A DNA stretch of 64,000 nt from Bacteroidia bacterium. Its GTDB lineage: Bacteria > Bacteroidota > Bacteroidia > AKYH767-A > OLB10. The notes under the pieces are model-generated. The model made no database searches, was not told the DNA's origin, and worked only from the letters and a program-made list of their open reading frames with translations. Shown here piece by piece: positions 1-7,850 of the stretch. Numbering within the stretch: position 1 is the first letter of the stretch; each line of letters begins with the position of its first letter. The stretch covers positions 29,417 to 93,416 of the forward strand of contig JAEUTI010000016.1 in NCBI GenBank assembly GCA_016788065.1. Reading direction: 5' to 3'. The position numbers and the translations under genes were made by a program.

Positions 1-447
1 GCGAATAATTTCATGCCACTGTTCACCTTTGGAACTGAGAATCTGGCATCTGAAACCAACAATATGGAAGTTGCTTCAGAAGCACTTCGCCTCGTAAATG
101 TGGTTCCCAATCCATATTATGCTTACTCATCTTACGAAAGTAACCAGCTCGACAACAGAATAAAAATCACAAACTTACCTGCTGACTGTAAGGTTACTAT
201 TTTATCTCAGAATGGTACCGTGATCAGAAAATTCTCGCGAGATGTTCCAACTGATAATTCAGCCGGAACAGTGCTTTCACCCAAATCCATTAATACCGAC
301 ACTACCATAGACTGGGATTTAAAAAACCAGAAAGGCATTCCTGTCTCGAGTGGTATGTATTTAATTCACATTGATGCAGGTGAATTGGGAACAAAGACCA
401 TAAAGTGGTTTGGAATATTACGCCCAATTGATTTAGATACTTTCTGA
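1..447 (+). CDS. C-terminal part of a large exported protein (5' end outside window)
   Basis: The reading frame is open from base 1, so only about 148 C-terminal residues are visible; the ATG at 13 is internal and not a start. The visible part has the layout of a Bacteroidota secretion tail: an NPYYAY motif after a hydrophobic strand (VVPNPYYAY), a KITNLP strand, a 'VTILSQNGTVIRKF' strand typical of T9SS-type C-terminal beta-sandwiches, then WDLKN..G.P..SGMYLIHI and an end in WFGILRPIDLDTF. I infer a surface or secreted protein using type IX secretion or a related anchoring domain; the functional domains lie upstream. It converges on the next gene with only 7 bases between the stops. Confidence 0.7.
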   Translation, partial: ANNFMPLFTFGTENLASETNNMEVASEALRLVNVVPNPYYAYSSYESNQLDNRIKITNLPADCKVTILSQNGTVIRKFSRDVPTDNSAGTVLSPKSINTDTTIDWDLKNQKGIPVSSGMYLIHIDAGELGTKTIKWFGILRPIDLDTF

Positions 448-454
448 TGAAAAA

Positions 455-1123
455 TCATGCAGGCAGTGCCTCCAAATACTGGTTGATATAATAATTAAGT
501 TGTGAAGATTTATATTGCATAACAAAACGGGGATGTTCCAAAGCAATGACGCGATCGAATAATTGGAGCTCCCCGTTTAATTCTTCCAAAAATGTTCCAT
601 TCTTTATACCCAGCGAAATAACTACATCGGTTCGTACACCGGCACGAATACACATTTCAAGGTGCTGTTTGATGTATGGCTTAACTTCTTCCACTACATC
701 CCGACTATCGTAGAAATTAAAGTTCTTTCCATTTCTCACAAAGCCCAATGGACAAAGTGCACTAAGCAACACATTATCATAAAATTTCGGAGCGCCCCCA
801 TAGACTTCAATCATCCGGTAAATAAACCTGCTAGATAACTCACTGCTTTTCGGTAAATCTGCCTTCAAACCACAGCTTTCTTTCAAGGCAACTGTGTCAG
901 TAAAAGGAATGCCCGTCAGGCCACCACCTTTTCTCCCGGGATTGATTCCCACCATTAAAACTCTGGGCCGGTTAGTGCTATAGAATTTTTCACAAAAGGA
1001 ATTCACCAGGTGTTGAACCTGAAAATCGGTATAGGGATTTAATACATCAATTCCTGATGGCAATTTCCAGTCAGGAGGTTTCCTTAAAAGAAATTCTGCA
1101 AAAATTTCACCAGTATTTGGCAC
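455..1123 (-). CDS. Uracil-DNA glycosylase family protein (SMUG2-like, DUF4918)
   Basis: This 222-residue protein has the core of the uracil-DNA glycosylase superfamily. Residues about 54-75 read MVGINPGRKGGGLTGIPFTD, the active-site loop of the SMUG-like DUF4918 group, and the late HPRFVMQY segment supplies the conserved His of the DNA-intercalating loop. Family knowledge: such enzymes remove uracil or related damaged pyrimidines from DNA, giving abasic sites for base-excision repair in the cytoplasm. It is the last gene of a probable minus-strand operon, 5 bases after the small exported protein and downstream of the C1 peptidase, neighbours with no obvious link to repair. The family call is firm; the exact substrate is not readable from sequence. 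Confidence 0.85.
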   Translation of the reverse strand: MPNTGEIFAEFLLRKPPDWKLPSGIDVLNPYTDFQVQHLVNSFCEKFYSTNRPRVLMVGINPGRKGGGLTGIPFTDTVALKESCGLKADLPKSSELSSRFIYRMIEVYGGAPKFYDNVLLSALCPLGFVRNGKNFNFYDSRDVVEEVKPYIKQHLEMCIRAGVRTDVVISLGIKNGTFLEELNGELQLFDRVIALEHPRFVMQYKSSQLNYYINQYLEALPA

Positions 1124-1128
1124 AAGAA

Positions 1129-1536
1129 TTATTTCAGTTTGATAGAAATAATTGGCAAAGTATTTTTATTGCCTTTCTCGTCGGTATAAGTTACTTCCTT
1201 CAAAATAACAGTATCACCCACATTACCATTTTTAATAGCATCACGGGCCAGAATCGGGAAACCACCTTCACCAATTCCAAAATCTTTATTCATGAAAGGT
1301 TTTAGAGTGAGATAATTGATCTGAAAAGTTTCCAGTTTGTAAATTTTCCCATCATCACATTGCACTGTAGGAGGCGTTAATTCCGTCCATGCCAAAGCAT
1401 CGGCAATGGTAACATCACTGATAACTTTATCATTCAAATAAACTTTACAGGAGGCAGGAGCTTTTGATTCCTGAGCACTTAATTCAGGAAGGTATCCAGC
1501 CAACATTACAGCGAGAATGATGAATATTTTTTTCAT
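1129..1536 (-). CDS. Small exported protein resembling a GldM C-terminal domain
   Basis: The 135-residue product starts with a signal peptide (MKKIFIILAVMLAGYLPELSAQ). The mature part of about 113 residues is beta-rich and follows the outline of the last Ig-like domain of the T9SS motor protein GldM: a FQINYLTL strand, a glycine turn with a short helix (FPILARDAIKN), the GDTVILKEVTY strand, then a G-N linker and a LPIISIKLK end, comparable to 'GDrV.iedIkakgpdG..r.L.pI.fki' in GldM. I made this comparison from memory, so it is a structural suggestion and not a firm family call. It sits 23 bases after the C1 peptidase gene, and the pair may act together outside the inner membrane. Confidence 0.6.
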   Translation of the reverse strand: MKKIFIILAVMLAGYLPELSAQESKAPASCKVYLNDKVISDVTIADALAWTELTPPTVQCDDGKIYKLETFQINYLTLKPFMNKDFGIGEGGFPILARDAIKNGNVGDTVILKEVTYTDEKGNKNTLPIISIKLK

Positions 1537-1559
1537 AGAACATTATTTTTTGAAAGAAA

Positions 1560-2792
1560 TTATTTTTTAGGGAATTTAGCAAGTACATCTTTAGCAGCAT
1601 CTTTATGAACTGTAAATGACATCATTTTTAGTTTAACATAATCCTCATGATAATAGTAATAACCTTTACTAACCGGATTATTATGTGCACCGCTGCCGGA
1701 ATCTTTAATCAAAAACCAGGTACCATTTGGTTTCTCAACCCAACCAACCAAATGCACACCATGATCATCTGTTGTGGAACCATTTGTAAATCGTAATTGA
1801 CGGGCATTTTCATCAATATATGCAGATGGAATATCATAAGTAGGAACTACAGCAATTCCTTTAGTGCCCAAAATGCCTGACTCTGAAACATCACCACCAA
1901 TTGCAATAGAAAACCCTTTTTTCAAAGCCGTTTTAATAATCGACATAAAATCATCTAAGGGTACATTGTGGTAGTCTGCAGAATTCCACCAGTTATCCGG
2001 AACATCATATTCTGCAATGGTATAATATTTCGATTGTTTAAGCGACATGAAGTCAACATAATCATCAGGATTTAATTTAAGCACCTGCGTCATGTATTCT
2101 TTGGGAGTTAACTTTTTCCCGTTTACCATCACATGATCCGGAGCCTTGCCCATGTGATGATCAAGGATAGCATGAAAAGTGGAAATAACTTCCTGTTCAT
2201 TCCAGGCACCTGCAGCCTTTACGCTTTTAAGATAGTGATCCAATTCTGCAAACATGCCGGAGTGATCGAGGAACTTTTGACCCACACGATAGCCTGAATA
2301 AGAATCATATGGCACAATGCCATACATTTTCATCATTCGGGTAACGGCATTCGATTCGGAACCTTCTCCGAAGAAGGAAGCACCACGGGTTTTAACAAAT
2401 TCGCGAGCTTTCTCAATATATTCCCAATATACAATATACAATTCAGCTAACCTGACTTCATTACCACTTAACCTTTTAACTTCTGCTTCCAAAAATGAAG
2501 TAGTCGAAAAACTCCAGCAGGTGTTCGTCATACCTTGTGAAACAGGTTTTCCTGCCCAAACAGTCTGGAATTCATCAGCTGAAACCGGAGCCTGAATGGT
2601 GCTGAAGTCCATTTTAAAAACGGGAGGCTTTTCATCAGTTTTGGGAGTATTGAAGAGCTTAATGCTATTCTCAATTTCCTGATAGAATTTATTTTCAGCT
2701 TTTATAAATTCCCCTTTATCACGGCGCTCCTGGGCATTGCTGACTACAGGCAATGATAATCCGACAATTAATGCAAAGGCAACTCTTTTCAT
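1560..2792 (-). CDS. C1 family cysteine peptidase (bleomycin-hydrolase/aminopeptidase C-like), exported
   Basis: The 410-residue protein has a signal peptide (MKRVAFALIVGLSLPVVSNA) and a papain-like core. The oxyanion Gln and nucleophile are in SQGMTNTCWSFSTTSF (Gln86, Cys92) and the catalytic His in DDHGVHLVGW (His347). This cysteine region is typical of bleomycin hydrolase/PepC, yet the protein is exported, so a role in extracytoplasmic peptide digestion is likely. The position normally held by the catalytic Asn (NSWG) reads KDSGSG (Asp364), an unusual replacement. It heads a probable operon with the GldM-like protein and the glycosylase. A TATTTTTG element lies at 2862-2869 on the minus strand, but it overlaps the T-run of the upstream terminator, so it is doubtful as a promoter. 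Confidence 0.85.
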   Translation of the reverse strand: MKRVAFALIVGLSLPVVSNAQERRDKGEFIKAENKFYQEIENSIKLFNTPKTDEKPPVFKMDFSTIQAPVSADEFQTVWAGKPVSQGMTNTCWSFSTTSFLEAEVKRLSGNEVRLAELYIVYWEYIEKAREFVKTRGASFFGEGSESNAVTRMMKMYGIVPYDSYSGYRVGQKFLDHSGMFAELDHYLKSVKAAGAWNEQEVISTFHAILDHHMGKAPDHVMVNGKKLTPKEYMTQVLKLNPDDYVDFMSLKQSKYYTIAEYDVPDNWWNSADYHNVPLDDFMSIIKTALKKGFSIAIGGDVSESGILGTKGIAVVPTYDIPSAYIDENARQLRFTNGSTTDDHGVHLVGWVEKPNGTWFLIKDSGSGAHNNPVSKGYYYYHEDYVKLKMMSFTVHKDAAKDVLAKFPKK

Positions 2793-2871
2793 AGTTAGGA
2801 AGATAAATTTTTTATTGATCTTTAATGCTGAATGGTGTTTCGCAAATCAACCATTACGGTACAAAAATAAA

Positions 2872-2897
2872 AAAACCGGACTGTTATGTCCGGTTTT
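2872..2897 (-). terminator. Intrinsic terminator
   Basis: A 9-bp perfect stem (AAAACCGGA / TCCGGTTTT) with an 8-base loop is followed on the minus strand by a T-rich run. It ends the 2918-3208 gene and separates it from the peptidase operon. Confidence 0.85.
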
Positions 2898-2917
2898 CTT
2901 TAAATTTTATTGATCGC

Positions 2918-3208
2918 TTATCGGGGATCAACAATCACGTTTACTCCATCATGTTTACCTGAATAAACACGAAGTCTTTCTTTCTTTTCTTCAGGAGCTG
3001 CAAAAGTGCTTTCTGTTCCCCCGCCTGTTCCGCCTTCAGTAGCACCATCAATGGTTACTGTTTCATTATAAGGCTCAGTTGTTGCACCTTCTTCAGTAGT
3101 TGGTGCTGGAGTAATTGGAGGCGCATCACCATCTTGTGCAAATGCACCTTCACTTACCATTCCCAGCCCTGCAAAGGCAATAATTGCAATCAATTTTGTT
3201 GCTTTCAT
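2918..3208 (-). CDS. Small exported low-complexity protein, unknown function
   Basis: The 96-residue product has a signal peptide (MKATKLIAIIAFAGLGMVSEGAFAQ). The mature part is acidic and rich in Pro, Thr, Glu and Gly (PPITPAPTTEEGATTEP, then TEGGTGGGTEST) and ends in a short basic-mixed tail (KKERLRVYSGKHDGVNVIVDPR). I recognise no domain. The composition suggests an unfolded linker or surface peptide. It is monocistronic: its own promoter lies upstream (3233-3262) and an intrinsic terminator follows. Confidence 0.65.
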   Translation of the reverse strand: MKATKLIAIIAFAGLGMVSEGAFAQDGDAPPITPAPTTEEGATTEPYNETVTIDGATEGGTGGGTESTFAAPEEKKERLRVYSGKHDGVNVIVDPR

Positions 3209-3232
3209 TTTATAATGTTGGTTTTATATGAT

Positions 3233-3262
3233 CAAAGATAGGGCAAATATTTAATAATGCAA
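3233..3262 (-). promoter_or_regulatory. Bacteroidota-type promoter of the 96-residue protein
   Basis: On the minus strand TTG (3262-3260) is followed after 19 bases by TATCTTTG (3240-3233), matching TTG-N17-23-TAnnTTTG. The start codon is 24 bases further on. Confidence 0.65.
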
Positions 3263-3482
3263 GTCTTTTCAAATAATTTATTACAATTCAACAGACCTAA
3301 ATTTACATCACATTTATGTGTCAAACCCGGCAATTTTCCGCCTACCATTTGCGTCTTACCTAGCAAATACGGGTGATTCAAGGAGGCGACCAGTTATTAC
3401 GAAGCATCCTGAAAAAGGTTACACTACCCTATCATGTAGTTAAATTTCGACAAGTTTAAGCATTTAAAATACAAGCCTTTAT

Positions 3483-3490
3483 TAGTTTTG
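3483..3490 (+). promoter_or_regulatory. Candidate -7 element of the MacAB-like operon
   Basis: TAGTTTTG matches TAnnTTTG and ends 9 bases before the ATG of the ATPase gene, implying a very short leader. No clear -33 TTG was seen. Confidence 0.5.
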
Positions 3491-3499
3491 TAGCATCAT

Positions 3500-4183
3500 A
3501 TGGTAACACTTAGCAACATCAATAAAAGCTATCAGGTCGGTAAGAATAAACTCCACGTTTTGAAAGGGGTAAATATGCACATTCAACCCGGCGAATTCGT
3601 CTCGATCATGGGGTCATCCGGCTCTGGAAAATCGACCTTATTAAACATCTTAGGGATACTCGACGATTATGATTCGGGGGATTATACCCTGGGAGGTACT
3701 CTAATAAAGAACCTGAATCAGGCTAAAGCTGCCCAATACCGAAATCGGTTTATTGGTTTCGTGTTTCAGTCATTTAACCTGCTTTCATTTAAGAATGCGT
3801 TAGAAAATGTAGCCTTACCACTTTATTATCAGGGAGTTACAAGAAAAGAACGAAATAAAATAGCACTGGAGTATCTAGATCGGGTTGGCCTAAAAGACTG
3901 GGCTTCTCACCTGCCTTCTGAAATGTCGGGTGGACAAAAACAAAGGGTAGCCATTGCCAGGGCCTTAATTTCCAAACCTAAAATGATTCTGGCCGATGAG
4001 CCAACCGGTGCTCTCGATTCAGTGACTTCCATGGAGGTAATGAAATTGTTCAAGGAAGTTCATAAAGAAGGCATGACCATGATTGTGGTTACACACGAAA
4101 ATGATATTGCAGCTATGACCGACCGGGTTATCCGAATTAAAGACGGCGCTATCGAAGTACCTGAAAAGTTAACTGCTCAATAA
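3500..4183 (+). CDS. ABC transporter ATP-binding protein (MacB/LolD type)
   Basis: The 227-residue ATPase carries all canonical motifs: Walker A GSSGSGKST (residues 38-46), a Q-loop in FVFQSFNLL, signature MSGGQKQRVAIARAL, Walker B MILADEPTGALD, and the H-loop His in VVTHEND. The 'DEPTGALD' form and length are those of the MacB/LolD/FtsE branch, which powers mechanotransmission ABC systems acting on periplasmic substrates instead of classical transport. It is the first gene of a four-gene operon with two permeases and an adaptor; the next gene starts 6 bases after its stop. Its substrate cannot be told from sequence. Confidence 0.95.
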   Translation: MVTLSNINKSYQVGKNKLHVLKGVNMHIQPGEFVSIMGSSGSGKSTLLNILGILDDYDSGDYTLGGTLIKNLNQAKAAQYRNRFIGFVFQSFNLLSFKNALENVALPLYYQGVTRKERNKIALEYLDRVGLKDWASHLPSEMSGGQKQRVAIARALISKPKMILADEPTGALDSVTSMEVMKLFKEVHKEGMTMIVVTHENDIAAMTDRVIRIKDGAIEVPEKLTAQ

Positions 4184-4189
4184 AAACAT

Positions 4190-5425
4190 ATGTTCGATCT
4201 CGATAAATGGCAGGAAATATTCAGTACCATCAGTAAAAATAAACTGAGAACGGTACTCACAGGCTTTAGTGTTGCCTGGGGTATTTTCATGCTTATTATA
4301 TTATTGGGTTCCGGATATGGCCTCCAAAATGGAGTTGAAAATCAGTTTCGGAGTTCTGCAGTGAACTCGATTTTCGTAAGAGGTGGTTCCACATCTATGG
4401 CTTATGGTGGATTTCAGCCCGGCCGCGATATACAACTGGAAAATGAGGATTACGATCTGGTAAATAACAATGTCCCTCAAATTGATCATATTACTTCCCG
4501 ATTTTTCATTCGTGGCGAGATCAATGTGTCCTATAAAAATAAGTTCAGCTCGTTTGAAGTGCGTTCCGTTCATCCCGATCATGCTTTTATCGAAAATACA
4601 GTTATTCATAAAGGAAGATACATCAATGATTCCGATCTCGAAGAATATAAAAAAGTAGCATGTATAGGCACATTGGTTGTAGAACAACTTTTTGCTAAAG
4701 ATGAAGATCCGTTAGGAAAATACATCAAAGTAAATGGCATCGCATTTTTGGTAGTTGGTGTTTTTGAAGATGAGGAAGGCGATTATGAAAACAGAATGGT
4801 TTACCTTCCTATTACAACTGCTCAAAAGGCATTCAATGGACAAGGCAGAATCCGCCAGATTTTGTTAACCACCGGAGATGCCACAGTAGAAGAATCGAAT
4901 GAAATTGTAGACGATATCACTACTATGCTTGCCAACCGGCACAATTTCGATAAAAATGATTCCAAAGCACTTTCAATCTGGAATAATTACGAAGAATACA
5001 AGAAAGTAATTGGCATGATGGGAAATATCCGGATGTTCATCTGGTTCATTGGCATTGGAACTATCATGGCCGGCATCGTTGGTGTTTCTAATATCATGAT
5101 GATTGTGGTGAAAGAAAGAACCAAAGAAATTGGTGTCAGAAAAGCATTAGGCGCTACTCCGGCTTCTATTGTAAGTCTTATCATTCAGGAATCCGTGTTT
5201 ATTACCGCTGTGGCGGGATATCTTGGATTGGTTGCTGGTGTAGGTTTGCTTGAATTGGTTTCAACATTCGTTCCTAAAAGTGATTTCTTCGATCATCCGG
5301 AAGTCAATCTGGGTGTAGCCATTTCAGCAACAGTTGTCCTGGTAGTTTCAGGTGCCATTGCCGGACTGATTCCTGCAAGAAGAGCAGCAAAAATTAATCC
5401 TGTAGTTGCTTTACGCGATGAATAA
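4190..5425 (+). CDS. ABC transporter permease, MacB/FtsX family (first of two)
   Basis: The 411-residue protein has the MacB topology: one N-terminal membrane segment (about residues 20-42), a large periplasmic MacB-PCD domain (about 45-265), then three C-terminal membrane segments with the FtsX core and the conserved end 'GLIPARRAAKINPVVALRDE'. The cytoplasmic loop KERTKEIGVRKALGA is the coupling motif of the family. It is paralogous to the next gene, sharing the opening pattern MFD-DKWQEI-ST-SKNK-RT-LT. Two different permeases beside one ATPase imply a heterodimer, one half from each gene. It belongs to the 3500-7850 operon. Confidence 0.93.
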   Translation: MFDLDKWQEIFSTISKNKLRTVLTGFSVAWGIFMLIILLGSGYGLQNGVENQFRSSAVNSIFVRGGSTSMAYGGFQPGRDIQLENEDYDLVNNNVPQIDHITSRFFIRGEINVSYKNKFSSFEVRSVHPDHAFIENTVIHKGRYINDSDLEEYKKVACIGTLVVEQLFAKDEDPLGKYIKVNGIAFLVVGVFEDEEGDYENRMVYLPITTAQKAFNGQGRIRQILLTTGDATVEESNEIVDDITTMLANRHNFDKNDSKALSIWNNYEEYKKVIGMMGNIRMFIWFIGIGTIMAGIVGVSNIMMIVVKERTKEIGVRKALGATPASIVSLIIQESVFITAVAGYLGLVAGVGLLELVSTFVPKSDFFDHPEVNLGVAISATVVLVVSGAIAGLIPARRAAKINPVVALRDE

Positions 5426-5445
5426 CATTCCTAAAAATTTATAAC

Positions 5446-6708
5446 ATGTTCGACAGAGATAAATGGCAGGAAATTTATAGTACTCTCAGCAAAAATAAGA
5501 TGAGAACATTCCTCACGGCTTTTGGAGTGTTCTGGGGAATCTTCATGCTTATTTTTATGCTTGGCTCCGGTAACGGACTACAAAACGGTGTACAGAATGG
5601 ATTCAAAGATTTTGCAACCAACAGCATGTTTACCTGGACACAACGTACCAGCATGCCCTACAAAGGTTTCAAACAAGGCAGAGGTTTCAACTATCACAAT
5701 GAAGATATCAAAGCCATTAAAGATAATGTTCCTGAAGCTGATATTGTAGCTCCCAGAAACCAACTTGGGAATTATGGCGGTAATAACAATGTAAACTACG
5801 GATTAAAAACCGGATCTTTTTCCATTTATGGCGATTACCCGGAGATATTCAAGATCCAAAGTTACACCATAACAGAAGGTCGGAAAATGAATCAGCTCGA
5901 CCAGCAGGAAAGAAGAAAAATCGCTGTTATTGGATCCAGAGCTAAAGAAGTATTGTTTGGTGCTGATGTATCTCCATTAGGGAAAAACATTGAAATAAAT
6001 GGAGTATTCTTTCAAGTAGTTGGTGTTTTCAAAAGTAATCAGTCAAGTGACCGTGGAGAAGAAGATGCAAGTACCATATTTGTTCCTTTCAGCACATTCC
6101 AGAACGCTTTCAATTATGGAAATGTGGTAGGCTGGTTTGCTATCACATCCAAGCCTAATATTCCTGTTTCAGTTGTGGAAGATAAAGTTATTGCCTTGCT
6201 AAAAGAACGACATTCCGTACATCCTGATGACAGACAAGCCATAGGACACTTTAATCTCCAGAAAGAATTCGATAAAATGAACGGACTCTTTATGGGAATT
6301 GAATTACTCATCTGGATAGTAGGAACAGGAACCTTGTTTGCCGGAGTAATTGGAGTAAGTAATATCATGTTAATTATAATTAAAGAAAGAACTCAGGAAA
6401 TAGGAATAAGACGTGCCATTGGTGCTCCCCCATCTGATATTATGAAACAAATTATGATGGAATCAATCGTGCTCACTACCATTGCCGGTTATGCCGGTTT
6501 GGTATTGGGTGTTGGTTTATTAGAATTAATTTCTGGAGCTATGGCAGGAAGTGGTGATAGCTCAAGTATGTTCATGAATCCGGAAGTCGATTTAAAGGTA
6601 GCTTTACAGGCTTTGGGAATACTAATTGTTTCCGGAGCACTGGCAGGTCTCATTCCTGCATTCCGCGCATTGAAAATAAAACCTATTGACGCATTAAGAA
6701 GTGAATAA
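5446..6708 (+). CDS. ABC transporter permease, MacB/FtsX family (second of two)
   Basis: The 420-residue paralogue of the preceding permease has the same arrangement: membrane segment at about 20-42, periplasmic MacB-PCD domain, and three C-terminal membrane segments with KERTQEIGIRRAIGAPP and the end GLIPAFRALKIKPIDALRSE. The periplasmic region is Asn/Gly-rich near residues 100-115 (GNYGGNNNVNYG), unlike its partner, so the two halves probably make different periplasmic contacts. The gap to the first permease is 20 bases and to the adaptor 29 bases, consistent with one transcript. Function: half of a MacB-like heterodimer, substrate unknown. Confidence 0.93.
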   Translation: MFDRDKWQEIYSTLSKNKMRTFLTAFGVFWGIFMLIFMLGSGNGLQNGVQNGFKDFATNSMFTWTQRTSMPYKGFKQGRGFNYHNEDIKAIKDNVPEADIVAPRNQLGNYGGNNNVNYGLKTGSFSIYGDYPEIFKIQSYTITEGRKMNQLDQQERRKIAVIGSRAKEVLFGADVSPLGKNIEINGVFFQVVGVFKSNQSSDRGEEDASTIFVPFSTFQNAFNYGNVVGWFAITSKPNIPVSVVEDKVIALLKERHSVHPDDRQAIGHFNLQKEFDKMNGLFMGIELLIWIVGTGTLFAGVIGVSNIMLIIIKERTQEIGIRRAIGAPPSDIMKQIMMESIVLTTIAGYAGLVLGVGLLELISGAMAGSGDSSSMFMNPEVDLKVALQALGILIVSGALAGLIPAFRALKIKPIDALRSE

Positions 6709-6737
6709 TCCAATCTGAAAAAGCATTTATAAAATTT

Positions 6738-7850
6738 ATGAAGAAGATCATTAAAATAGTTTTAGGTGTTGCACTGTTAGGCTTGTTTATCTGGACACTC
6801 TATTTCCTTTATCAGAAATCGGAAACCAAACCGGTTGTCTATAAAATTGAGAAACCCGAGGTAGCCACTATTATTAAGAAAACGGTGGCGACAGGTGCTG
6901 TGGTACCCAGAAAGGAAATCGCCATCAAAGCGAAAGTATCCGGAATCATTGAAAAAATTTATGTAGAGGCCGGAACATATATCAAGGAAGGCGAAGTAAT
7001 TGCCAGGGTTAAGATTATTCCTGATATGGTTAATCTTAATAACGCTGAAAGTCGTGTGAACCGCGCAAAAATTACGCTCGAAAATATAAAGAAGGAATAC
7101 AATCGCAGTAAGCAATTATTCGATAGCAAGGTGATTCCTGAAAGCGAATACCAGACTGTGCAAACCAATTATGAAACTGCTATCGAAGAACTTGATGCAG
7201 CAGAGAATAATCTTGCACTGATCAAAGAAGGTTCTAACAAAAAAATGGGCAGCATTACCAACACGATGGTACGTTCCACCATCACAGGAATGGTGCTCGA
7301 TGTACCGGTTAAAGAGGGTAATTCAGTTATTGAAAGCAATACTTTTAATGAAGGAACAACTATTGCTTCGGTAGCCGACATGGGTGAAATGGTTTTTGAA
7401 GGAAAAGTAGATGAATCGGAAGTTGGTAAAATTAAAACCGGAATGGATCTGATATTAAAAATCGGAGCTATTGAAAACAAAGATTTCAAAGCAAAACTGG
7501 AATACATTGCACCAAAAGGCATTGAAGAAAACGGCGCTATTCAATTTCAGATTAAAGCAGCCGTTGTACTGGAAAAGGATCATTTTATAAGAGCCGGTTA
7601 CAGTGCTAATGCCGATATTGTACTCGATCGTCGTGATTCCGTTTTGGCTGTTAAAGAAAGTCTCTTAACTATAAGTAATGATTCCAGCTTTGTAGAAATA
7701 GAAACCGCTCCACAGGTATTTGAAAAGCGTCAAGTAAAAACCGGATTATCTGATGGAATTAACATTGAAATTCTGGATGGTCTGAAAGCAGAAGAGAAAT
7801 TAAAAGGTTTACCTGAAGCAGAGGTAAACATGATTAATTCCGATCAATAA
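6738..7850 (+). CDS. Periplasmic adaptor (membrane fusion protein), MacA/HlyD family
   Basis: The 370-residue protein has an N-terminal membrane anchor (residues 4-24, IVLGVALLGLFIWTLYFLY), a lipoyl/barrel-sandwich half-motif (KAKVSGIIEKIYVEAGTYIKEGEVIA), a helical hairpin (about 80-165) and the second barrel and membrane-proximal beta domains. The first lipoyl half and the paired 'VRSTITGMVLDVPVKEGN' strand are typical of MacA. Such adaptors bridge an inner-membrane ABC permease to an outer-membrane channel; no TolC-like gene is in the window, so the channel must be elsewhere. Its stop codon abuts the stop of the convergent hydrolase gene with no base in between. Confidence 0.92.
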   Translation: MKKIIKIVLGVALLGLFIWTLYFLYQKSETKPVVYKIEKPEVATIIKKTVATGAVVPRKEIAIKAKVSGIIEKIYVEAGTYIKEGEVIARVKIIPDMVNLNNAESRVNRAKITLENIKKEYNRSKQLFDSKVIPESEYQTVQTNYETAIEELDAAENNLALIKEGSNKKMGSITNTMVRSTITGMVLDVPVKEGNSVIESNTFNEGTTIASVADMGEMVFEGKVDESEVGKIKTGMDLILKIGAIENKDFKAKLEYIAPKGIEENGAIQFQIKAAVVLEKDHFIRAGYSANADIVLDRRDSVLAVKESLLTISNDSSFVEIETAPQVFEKRQVKTGLSDGINIEILDGLKAEEKLKGLPEAEVNMINSDQ

